A stretch of DNA of 64,000 nucleotides from Bathymodiolus brooksi (Eukaryota; Mollusca; Bivalvia; Mytilida; Modiolidae): positions 27,516,353 through 27,580,352 of the forward strand of contig OY804589.1 of NCBI GenBank assembly GCA_963680875.1. The letters are read 5' to 3'. Shown piece by piece: positions 13,151-25,500 of the stretch. A program made the translations under genes and the position numbers. Under the pieces are notes generated by a model. That model searched no databases and was not told the DNA's origin. It was given only the letters and a program-made list of their open reading frames with translations. The stretch's first letter is position 1; every line of letters starts with the position of its first letter.

Positions 13151-13275
13151 TTACTACACTTGAACTTGATCAATATGAGGTTTTATGGAGCAGAGTACAA
13201 CAATATTGAACTCGGCATTGTTGTACTCTGCTCCATACAACCTCATATTGATCTCGTTCAAGTGCAGTAATTGTA
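13147..13275. repeat. Hairpin element, 129 bp
   Basis: Arms beginning acaattactacacttgaac and ending gttcaagtgcagtaattgt fold around a short loop at about 13203-13216. It lies about 240 bp upstream of Ig exon 1. Confidence 0.7.
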
Positions 13276-13514
13276 TAATATTCCATAAATAAGTTTTTCC
13301 TTGTACTATTTTTAGACAACACACAAAGAGGCGTATTTATAAAGTAAACCCCGGATAAAGGCTGGGAACTGTTCCGTAAGTTTGACTGGTTAGAATCTAG
13401 TGCGCTTGTTGCCAATGGAAAAGTCGGTCACATTCACCGTCGCATGTACTAATGAGATTATGTTAGAATTAAAATTAGTAGAGGAGAAAACAGCTGAATA
13501 GTGTGGAAGAAAAT

Positions 13515-13581
13515 ATGTTTCTTAATCCATTTTATTGTTTTATCATTATAACGTCAGGCTATCAATCATCAGCAGGTCCAG
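13515..13581 (+). CDS. Ig gene exon 1 (leader)
   Basis: ATG at 13515 opens 22 codons rich in F, I and Y followed by small residues (S-S-A-G-P), as expected of a secretory leader. The exon ends in a phase-1 G before a strong donor GTATGT. Phase 1 matches exon 2. A different, nearer first exon cannot be excluded. Confidence 0.6.
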
Positions 13582-16500
13582 GTATGTTATAGAGATAAAA
13601 GTTTACGGCTGTAATTTAGAAATAGAATAAATACGAAATACGAAATACGAAATATTTTATTAAAAAAGCTCAATAATGAACATTTGTCAATGACAGCATA
13701 GACACAACAAAGAATAAATTTTCACAACAATAGATACAATTACAATTTATAATGTGTTCCAAGGGGAGTAACTCTAATATATTTAAGTACAAATTGTATA
13801 TGCCAATAAGATCAGAAAATATCCTGACATGAAAATAGGAGGAAGCAACTATACTCCATACAGCGGGACGTAAAGAGGAGAGGAAAGAGAGTGACTCTTG
13901 TACGGGATCGTTTGTATATAAATAACGAACTATATATCGTACCGGAGGAAAACTATATTAATGAGATGGAAGAAGACGCGTTCGAGATTGGTCAGGAGAA
14001 TTTGGAAGATGACTTTATACCATATCGATACACTAATCGTGCCGATCGTAGACCACCAAAACGACAGAGGCGAAGTTCATCGACACCGACGAAATACTAG
14101 GGGTGCCGTGGGGCGCATGACAATGACAATTCACTTTCTGATTTAACTGTTTGTTTTCCTGTAAATAGTAACAGTAATTTTGTTAAAACTTCTCGTGAAC
14201 ATACATCAAGGCTGGTAATCGGCACAAGCAGAACAGTTGGTTCTGCAAAGAAATTCGTGAGGATAACTTCCGGTTTTGGTGGAGGAGAGTTCACGAAGAC
14301 GCTTCGCAAGGTATGTACATGTCAAAAATTGAAATTTTCTTTTTTACTGCTCGAATATTGCAAAATCAGAGAATGCTATGCTGTGGCGAATGCTTTCACG
14401 ATTAGGAACATGTATAGTTTATTCTTGTAAATGAAGTGTAACTCTCGCAAAATCAATCGTCCCACGAAAAACATAACGAAAATAGTGACAATCTTACATT
14501 TCTAAGTTGTTTTTGACAAAGATGCAAGTTAAATTTTCAATATTTTTTCATCATGGGAGTTTAAATGTAATCGGGGATAAATTCCGATTCATCAGAAGTA
14601 AATTTAAGTCTAGAAAAATCTACAAACTGTCAATTTTCTCGTTTTCCTGCTTGAGGAGAACGGTTCTGATAGAGCACATTGCGAATGAATGAGGAGATTT
14701 GCTAGTTTTTGGTACGACACATGTAATCCACTGTATAATCACAAATTTTGCATGTCTGTCTGGTAATAAATTCACGAACGGATGCCCTTCTTCCCGTCGG
14801 GTTTTTAAAAGTATAAAAGTAATATTTCATTGTTCATGGGCTGTCCACCTAGAAAGAAATATTTCATTTAATGAATCAATTCATAATTGTAACTGCGGTT
14901 TCCCATGATTTAACTTGTCATTATTGATCATTTGTTGTTTGTGACAACTTCCATTGTGTTTTGGATACACAAGATTAAATTCCCTTACATTGGAAAAAAT
15001 TGAAAATGTACTGCAAGATAAATTTTTTTTATAATCAAGAATAATTAAACTTAATGTGAATCATATCTTTATAATTTCTAATACAAATGATACACTCTAA
15101 ATTAAATATCATACAGTTGAGAATAATATTAATTTGTGGTTTGTTTTTCTATTATGTAGTGTGTTATGTGTACACACTTGTAAATAAAAAAAGATCTCTG
15201 TTAGTAGTGATTACAAGATGTACAGCGCTTTACCGATTTTAAGGATATGTCCACAGTTTAATTGACATCTTGTGTTTAATTTATTCATGACTGCTAGCAC
15301 TAAGTGAATGTTTATTTACGTTAAACCTATGTATGTGCTGAAATCATGTAATATTATAACTTGTGTAGATCTGCGGTGAAGTTTCCGTCATCTTTAGTAA
15401 AAAGGTTGCGCCGAATAGATGTGTAAACCCGTTTGAAAGGATATAAATATTTTGAAATTGAAAGAGATTTTTTTAATAAACTTTGTGTTCTGATTGATGG
15501 GGATTTTAAATTTGGTGTACTGCTACTTGTTTTTGTTCGTTTCCTTGGTGGTGATATTAGTACGGGAACGATGCTAAAAAATACGCGTACTTTCCGAGTT
15601 TAATGGACCGACATACCTCACGGCTGATATTTTGCAAGATGATTAGGTATACATTATATTATCATTTAAACCCTGTCGTAGAATTTTCCAATGGTGCATT
15701 TTTTTGTTAGAGCTCTTGAAAGTGAAATTTCGTAGATTTTTCAAAATACAACTTCAATTACAAAAAGGCTGTAAGAACATTAAACAAAGTAAATTGTTGA
15801 CACAAAAAAGGTATTGTCAGAATTTTCAAAGAACAAGCAAACATTTCAACATAGAAGATTTAGCATCTGACGGATAGTTAAATAAGTATTGAGCATTTCT
15901 CGGAAGAATGTGAAAGCTTTTTCTGATTGCAGTACCTGTCATTGTGAATATAATTTAATGAACTACGCGTAAATAGTATTTTGGTGAATACATTTGTATA
16001 TTTATCAGTTCTTTCACACTCTATAATTACAAATCACTCAAAAAGGTACAAATATAACCTTAAAACAGCAATTTTTCGAAACCACTGACTCATTAAATTT
16101 ATGAACGTTTTCATTCTCGTTACTTTCCCCTGTATTAATTTCACCCTTATTCATGACAATATGCATGTCTTGAAGTCTTGAAGTTTTGACATTATCGTTG
16201 GAATACGTTTGTGAAATACATAAATCATTGTTCATTGTTGAATTTAAAAGTGTTTTGTGCAATTTTTTTTTAAATGTATGGTTTTTTAAGTGGGTTTTAC
16301 TTTTTTGGTTTGGTGGTTTAGTTAGTATTTTAGTACCGATCGGAATAGACATGAAATGTTCCGGAAAAAGTTTCGTCCTGTATATATAGTCCTGAACACT
16401 TGAAGTTGTATATTGTTGTTTAAATTTGTTTTATGATATACCTTATTTTTGTTTTGTGTTGAATTTAAGATTGTTTTGTACCAGTTTGTATACCGATGTG

Positions 16501-19500
16501 GTCATTTTAATTTGTCACTTATTGCCAATCAGACTATATCTGATTCGTTCTTGGAAATGTGTAGTCCCGTAAAGTTTGCTCACTCACTATCGAAAAAGAG
16601 TCGAACGGTCAGCAGTTGGGAATTATGCATAATTTGTCAGATCTCTTGCGATGATACTCTATCTAAGGCAAGCGAAAAGGGGAAATGTACCTTATTTAAA
16701 GCTGTTGGCTTGAGGAAAGATGATGTCCATCGCCGTCTTCATGACGAATTTGATTCACTTGATTTGATTCCAACTGATAGGATACAGTATCATAGATCCT
16801 GCTATGAAAGCTACACAAGCAAAATAAATTTAGAAAAAATTGAACCAGTTGAAGCACAAATGAATGCCTCTTCCTGTGGCTTGGTGAGAACATCAGAATA
16901 TATTTGTGTAAAGACCCGCTCAATGACTGCTCCATTTGATTGGTCTCAATGCATATTTTGTAAACAGAAAAGTTACAAAAAAGATAGGAATTTAAAGCGC
17001 GTCGAATCTAAAGATCGATTCAAAAACATACTCCATGCTGTGAATAACCAGTCCGATTTCGATATAGTTAGTTTAATTCAGTCAGTTGACAATTTCTTGG
17101 AAAATGCATTGTATCACTCGTCATGCATAGCGAACTACCTTTTAAACATGAAATCAGACACTATACCAGTCGAAAAAGAGTCATGCAGGTGCTTTTCAGC
17201 AATTCATAGATAGCCTACGAGATGATCTCTTTGTTAACAAAAAGGCATTTTCTATGTCTTTCTTGCTTGATAAGTTCTGTTCCTTTCTCCCACCAAACAT
17301 TGCTAGCAAATATACAACTTCAAAATTGCAGCAAAAGTTACTCAACTATTTTGGAAACGCCATTATTGTTGAAAAGCAATGTGGAAAGGGCAAATCTAAT
17401 ACAATATTCAGTAGTTCAATCACTGTGTCTGAGGCTATTCACCCTGCAAACAATCTAAAAGCCGAACTGAAATTTACAGAGTTGGAGACAAGTTTTGAAA
17501 ACACTCAGTCGAAATCTGTCAGATCTGTATGACCCAAAAGGTAGTCCTAAGTCTATTCACAGAGATCTAAATAAACTCAATTAGCTTTGTCAAAAGATTC
17601 CTCTATTGTCAAACTTCCTCCATCTGAAGCAGCATTTAGACAACACATACTTCGTGTTGCATTCCAAGTGTATGTATGGACACATGCTAATGAAGCTAAG
17701 CCACCGTCTAGGTCACCTTTAGAGTATGGATGGAGAAATGAGAACAAATACTTAATGCCAAAGTACTTTGAAGGACCCATGACGTCTGACTTCTTGCAAG
17801 ACCTTGTATGTATGTGTAAAGGAAAGTCCATTTGCAGCAAAAATTGTGTTTGCGTTGAACAAAATTTATCGTGTACGAGCATCTGCGGTTGTCAAGGAAA
17901 TGAAGAATGTAGAAATCAGCTGTCACACCAATTGTCGGTAGCTGAAAATTTGGGAAACAACGAGGATTGTCCAAGCGACATCTAAAGCAGATACCTGACT
18001 GAAATAAAAAAAAGAAAAAAAGAAAAAAAAAAAGAAAAAAAAATATGCCATTAGTCTCAGACCTTGACGCAGTTGGTGGGCTTTCAACTAACATGAGACC
18101 TCTGTAAAAGGCATATTATACTTTTTACCATTGTAGTTATGCTCTTTTATTAAAAGTAAATAAATTTTTGTCCTACTTTTAGGTTGGTGTGGTAGAGTTT
18201 AGACTTCATACACCCCGTTATTTCTCGTAAGATTTTTATGAAACTTTCCAGAAAATATCTTCATATACTATATTTTTCTATGATTAAGCTCCATTTGTAA
18301 TTTTTGTATTTTCAAGTTTTCAATTTTGATGCACAAATTTCAAAAATACATTTTTTGTACTTCCCGACGTCAGGGGCATATATCAGTAGCCTTTACCCGA
18401 TATTTCCAAACAAAAAAGAAATTATTTGATCAAAAACATAGCACTCTACATAATGCCAGCATTGTTTAATTGTATTAGTAAACTGTTTTCAAGGAAAATA
18501 TCCATTATATAAAAAAAATTGCGATTTTCGACATTTTCCACAAATGACCTTTAACCCCAATATTGCAAAAACTGCACCATAGTGGAACTCTACGACAGGG
18601 CTTCATCGAAGCACCTCGGTAATATCTTTTAAATAAGTCCAACATTAGCCGTGAGGTATTCCGGTCCATTAAATTTTCGATATTTACTTGATTTTTCCTC
18701 CATTATATGTACACAGGCAATCTATATCGAAATGTTTTTAGGTAAAGTGTCAATGTCAGTCCCCTTTTCCTCTTTCCCTTGAATCCTGGCATCTCATGAA
18801 AGTGGTCAGAGAATAGTTTATTTTGATTAGAGTATTTATCAGTTTTGTGTTTAAAAGTGTCAATTTATCAATTTTGCAGAAAACAATTATTAAAACTAGC
18901 AAATCTCCTCATGCATTCGCAATGTGCTCTATCAGAACCGATCTCCTCAAGCAGGAAAACGAGAAAATTGACAGTTTGTAGATTTTTCTAGACTTCAATT
19001 TACTTCTGACGAATCGGAATTTATCCCCGATTACATTTAGACTCCCATGATGAAAAAATATTGAAAATTTAATTTGCATCTTTGTCAAGAACAACTTAGA
19101 AATGTAAGAGTGTCATAATTTTCGTCATGTTTTTCGTGGGACGATTGATTTTGCGAGAGTTACACTTCATTTACAAGTATAAACTATACATGTCTCTAAT
19201 CGTGAAAGCATTCGCCACAGCATAGCATTCTCTGATTTTGCAATATTCGAGCAGTAAAAAAGAAAATTTCAATTTTTGACATGTACATACCTTGCGAAGC
19301 GTCTTCGTGAACTCTCCTCCACCAAAACCGGAAGTTATCCTCACGAATTTCTTTGCAGAACCAACTGTTCTGCTTGTGCCGATTACCAGCCGTGTACATG
19401 CACCGCGGGTATTAATGAAATATTTATTTGTGATGATACTTTTAATGATTCTTGTTTATTTGAAAATGATACTTCATTCGACTTTCAAAACTTTGGTAGC

Positions 19501-22500
19501 AATAATTTCATAAGCCTAGAAATTGATGAAATTGCAAATTTCGATATTAACCTAGATTTCTTAAATGATATCAGTTTTTGTGAAAATGATGCAAATTGCA
19601 CAAATTTAGTTAACTCAACCTTCATCAAAATTATTGATCAATTTTCTGAAACAAACGTAGAAGCTATTGTCAACGGTACCGATGTCGACAATAGTAACGA
19701 ATATGAGCCAAATCAAAATCTATCTAATTCAAATAGTGAAGAAAATTTGTTATATTATAATGACACGTCTGTAAATAGTAATCATGTTGTTGTTGATGTA
19801 AATAAATCTATTGTTTGTAATGAAATTGAAACTAGTGTCGGAAATGTAAACTTTAAATATGACTTTAACATGCTTAATATTCTCACAGGTACTTGTGGAC
19901 AGGACCCTCCCCCCTTTTTCTTGAACATCGATTTTTTTTTCATGTAAACAACATTTTGCAACTCTCTATGTATCACTGGAGGACATATGTACAATAAATA
20001 CAAGCAAACAGTAGTTTCTATCCATACCGGGTTTCTGACATGTATATAAGAGAGAAGGTAAGTCACTCTTCTTTGTCTACTTTGGGGTACCTGTTGTGCA
20101 TTCATCTTAAATTTAGTGAATAAAAAAGGCCTACCTGTCTGGAAATTGGCTTATTCCTTCTCTGTATATATTATTCTCCCTGAAAACACACATTAATATT
20201 TATTTACAGCAGCTGACAACTCTCCATGGAACATTTTTCACTCGCGATTTGCGATTTTCAGACGACATTTTTGAAAACTCGAATTAAAGCTACGGAAGTG
20301 TCGATATTAGCGACATCTGCTGATCATTTGAAATATTGACGGTACGGTAAATATCGAGACTTCCGGTTAAGATTAAATTTTGCGCCAAAAAATTCCAGAA
20401 CTTTTTACCCGGAACTCTCGCGTTTTACCGTATCGTCAATATTTTAAATGACCAGCAGATGTCGCTAATATCGACACTTCCGTGGTTAAAAGGTTTCGAC
20501 AGGCAACTAGTAATAGTAATGCCCCTATAGTTATTAGGCCTAGTGGGTTCAACACTTTTTAAAATAGGAAAAATATAACCAGTGGACCAATTTCTTGGGT
20601 AAATACCTGAATCAAGGACTTGAATGAAATATACCAGTTTTTGTTACCAAGCTTCTCCCTGCAATCAAGAATGGGAAATAAATAACTCAACTTTGAAAAA
20701 TACCCATAATGTATTAAAGTGTTTCCAGTTAAATATAAATGAAGCTTTACAGAAAATGACAGACCCATACATTGTTTTTATTTGTTGTAAGTGGCCAGGT
20801 TTTACTCTTATTTCGGTTTTTTTAAAAACAAAATAAGATAAATAAATAAAATAACTCAGAGTGTTAGAAGAAATAATTTGTTGTATAAGTAACACATACC
20901 ATATGAATTTTGAGTGTGTTTGGGTACATTTGTATTTGTTGGAAGCGGCCTTGTTGGTGTATCGATGTTTATATACATACATGCCAACTCTACCGATTTA
21001 CGCGGTAGTCTACCGATTGTTTAAGTCTTCTACCGCCTACCGATTTTAGATGTTTTCCTACCGATTTAAAAAAAAAATTAAAAATATTTTTATCGTGAAT
21101 TGATCACATATTGATTATTCTTGTAGATTTCTACGACGTATAAATGTGTACAAATCCAAATTATTTAGGCCCTTTCCGTAATCGTTTCCCTCTTAAATTT
21201 GTACCGGAAACTTCCATTGGTCAATTCTTTATCATTAAGCCAATCAGAAACTGTATTTAAAATAAAGTTTTGAAGCACTACATTTTGAACTTATGACACC
21301 TAAACATATATATACAGTAGAACTTCACTCGCTCGAACTCGAAGGTACTGTCAAAATATGTTCGAGCTATCGGAAGTTCGAGCCACCGAGGTCCCGTAAT
21401 TTTAGACAGAAAAAAATCTTGTTCTGACCCGGGACAGTTTCATTACCTATATATGATAACTGATGCACAGTAAAACTGGCCTTTCTCGTAAAAAATATTT
21501 AATCATTTAAGTTCAAGTTCAAGTTCTTTATTCACTCGGACACATATATACAAATGTAACAAGTGGAATATTATACAAAATATTTTACATAATGACGGAT
21601 ATAACTAACCTAAAATAATACAGCCTCAGAATATAATTACAAAACATTTTGCAATTTAGATATAAATAAGACAATTTTTTCAGAACCTTAACATTACACA
21701 AAGATAACAGGCCTTTCATTTTGTACATGTTTGCATATATATCTAATATAATAAATTGGAATAAATTTACATCTAAGCCTTTGTACATCAGCAGAGGTAC
21801 ATTGAAATAAAAAATGAAATTCAGTACCTAAACCAACATTACACAGATGACAAATACGTTCTTCTCTGGGAGTATTCGGCCATCTTCCAGTTTCTATTGG
21901 AAGCTTAATGTTATTGCATCTAAACTTTGTTATCATGCTTCTCTCATGTTGTAATAATTTTAATAAGTATTTCTCTAAATTAAATTCATTTTTGAATATG
22001 CCATGAAATTCTCCCCTAGAAGAGTTCTCAATTTGGTTAAACCAGTTTTGAATATATTGATCAGTCAGATTTTGCTTAACAATAAATTTGAGTTGCACTG
22101 AATGAACTGGCTGTTGTTGGTTCCATAGATAATTAAGCCCAGTTTTCTCAAAAATTGATTTGATAAAATTTAGCCACTTAAATTGAACATTATCAATAAT
22201 ACTCAAATTAAACATAATCTTATATAAAATACAACTAAGTTTCTTCTTGTTTGAAATAAGTCTATTCCAAAATTTTACAATCCTTAATTTTATACATAAT
22301 ATATCTATAGGTATTCTACCAAGTTCTCCGTATGTCATAAAATTTGGAGTAGTGGTTCTAACACCTAAAATTTTTCTACAGAACTGAAGATGAAGTTTTT
22401 CTAGTTGCTTAGTGTTCTCATAACCCCATATTTCAGAGCCATAAGTAAGTATTGGAAGTATAAGTGTATCAAGCAATTTAAATTGTAAATCTATTGGAAT

Positions 22501-25500
22501 CGATATATTTCTCAATTTTCTATAAAAACAATATAAAGCTTTGCGAGCTTGATCCATCAATTTAGCTCTTGCCTTCACAAAAGAGCCGTTATGATTAAAT
22601 ATAACACCTAGATATGAATAAGAGTCTTCAATTTGTAAATTCTCTCCACATAGCTTAAAAATAGGTTGATTTTTTTATTTTCTTTTACAAAATATTATTA
22701 CTTTAGTCTTTTGCAAGTTAACTTTCAATTTCCAATGATGACAATACTTTTCAAATATAGCCAAAGCAGACTTACACATTTCTAAAGGTTTTCGTCCAAA
22801 ATTATTTGGTCTGCATTCACACTGAGTATATCTTATTAAGGAAATATTATTATCAAGTAAAACTTGGTAGTCATAGCAATATGATATCTAAATAGGCCAT
22901 CTTCTACATTTACATCCATAACATTCAAAAAAGTTTCATCTGGTTCTGAAAAAATCTTCAAAAAAACCCAGTTTTAGCATTAAAATCTCCAACAAGTGCA
23001 CATTTCATGTCTTTTTCTATAAAATTGACTAATTCATTTTCAATATCTAAAAATGCATTTATTGACGAATATAGAGAGTTTTCAGGTAGGGTGTATACAC
23101 ATCCCAATAAAAGGTCATTATTAAATACTTAAATTTAATATGATTTTTAAGATTATTTTTATATACAACAACAATACCTCCAGATTTATGCTTAAATATT
23201 TTTCTATTTTTTGCAACATAGCTAAAACCATCTGGGATATTTAGAATGTCATATTTGTCAGTTTTTGTCTCTATAAAAATACATACTGTATATCATGTGT
23301 TGTAATTAACTGTATAAATTTAAGTAATAAAAGTTTTGACTTGATACCACAAACATTTTATTTCTGAAAGATTAAGTTTCTGTTTTTTAGACCTTGGGGC
23401 ATTTTCATCAGTCGCTTTTCTTGCTTGCCTGTCCTATTGATAGTGGTTGTCCGGGTTTCTAGGAGGGGGAAAGCGCATATGAGGTTCTCCGTTTCCAGGT
23501 TGAAGCGCATCGTTACAATTTCATATGTGAATATTAGCATGTTTTTATTTATCAACTTAGCTGTGAATGTGAACAAATTGTGAAAAATAAGTGATTTAAG
23601 TCTCAAATATATTAGTAAATCTTCCTTGTTTTCAACAATAAACCAGGAAATGTTTTTTCCGCTTTAATAGTAAAACATACTCGACAATAGGCACTCATAA
23701 TTGATGATATCTTATTGTAACACACACAAGAGATGACGTGGATTAAATGATTTTAAGTAACATAACCCCGCTATTTTATATTGAAGTGTATTTATCAAGC
23801 CAGTAGATTGATTAATCATATACATTTGTATATATGTACATTTGTATGCAAGCACATTCAACGTACATCTGTCAATTAAATTGCGATGTTCGAGTTTGAT
23901 ATGGTAAAACTCGTGATTTTATTATGATTCTCTATTATTGATGGGACCATTTATTAAGTTCGACTGTTCGTGGTATCAGTGTTCGAGGAAAAGATTTTTT
24001 TTAGCTTAGAAATATATGGAAAATTGGCGAGACTTTCAAATAAGTTCGAGCCATCCATGGTATTCGACCCATCCGAGTTCGAGGGAATGAGGTTTGACTT
24101 GTATATATGTAAAATACTAATTTCCATTTGTTCATGGTTTTTTCATACTATATTTAAAGATTTGACTGAACAGATGTTATATCCAAAATGCAACTGAATG
24201 CACCATTTTGCGTCCTTCTGAAAAACAATTTTCTGGCAATAACGCGCCAGTTTTAAAAAGGACCTTCGCTTGTCCTCGTCTCAAAAATGATTTCCCTTCA
24301 TTCCTATCTAGTTTATACGCACGAACAACAAATATTTATTGACGAAATTCAAGTTTATTCTCGACGACACATCCAACTTTCCTCCACTCGTGCCCATTCA
24401 GGAGGTCATCCGAACATATTTTGTTTCGCGCTATTTCATTGGTCGGAAAGATTTTCGGAACTTTGTTAGCTTGTTCTTCGCTATGCGCGGCTAATCCATT
24501 TCGTATCGAGAGGCCTATTAAGCGGGAGTTTTAAATAAGAATGAAAGAATACAAGTTTCAACAAAAATACTGTTATTTTGGCAAAACTTTCAAAGAACAA
24601 GCACGGCAGATTAAATCTAGGACTCTGTTGATGAACTTTATTTTCTTCTTTTTTTTGGAGAAAGGGGGGTGGGGGTGGGGGGCAATAGATGATGTTGTTA
24701 GGTATATATTGGTTTGTTGTTGAAGATTCAAGCAGAAAAGCGAAGCTGGTTGTTTCCTTGTACATGTATGTTGTTGGATTTTGTTTTATGTACAATATAC
24801 ATGATGTACATTTACCCATATCCATTCTATTTTTCAGGTAAATAACATAATTAGAACTTTTCATGAGTATCGCAACAAATTTTGATCTTTAATTCTTTCT
24901 GTAGCTGAAAGAAATATTATAAAAATTCTGGTTTGAACAATACACACCTAAAATTGTGGATGTAAAAAAAAGGGGGGGTAATTACTCACAAAAATGTTTT
25001 TGTACCTAAACACGTGTTATTTTTGGGTCTAATGTACTCTTTTTTTGGGAGGGGGGGACAAAATTTGTGTTGTATTTTTTTATTGGTTTATTGAAACATG
25101 AAGTACTAAAAATGCACACCTGCATGTTTTACTTATTTTAACTGTTTAAATCAAAACTGGGCATCAGAAATTGCATTAAGAGGTTTTTTTTTCTTGTTTT
25201 TTAATTTTTTTTTTTTTTGGGGGGGGTCATAAATTATTTGTGATGAGCCTAGGGACAAAAATGTTGATGCCCCCCCCCCCCCCCACTTCCCATGTAAATT
25301 AAAGAATATTTTGTTCTTTCCTATGTTTTTTGCAAAGGCCATTACAGTTGGAATTTTACACGTAACTCCCTAAACAGAGAAGAAATACTAAATGTTTTCC
25401 ATCATTGATTATTCTTAACATATTTTTGCTTTTTTATTGCTACTGAGTTGCTGTTGGTGATTGCAAACAGCTGTCTAGAGAGGCACTTGTCACATGGATT

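Noticed and set aside
18000..18060. 128 codon minus frame with long F/L runs
   Set aside because: It comes from an A/G-rich homopolymer-like stretch and the antisense of the CXC gene.
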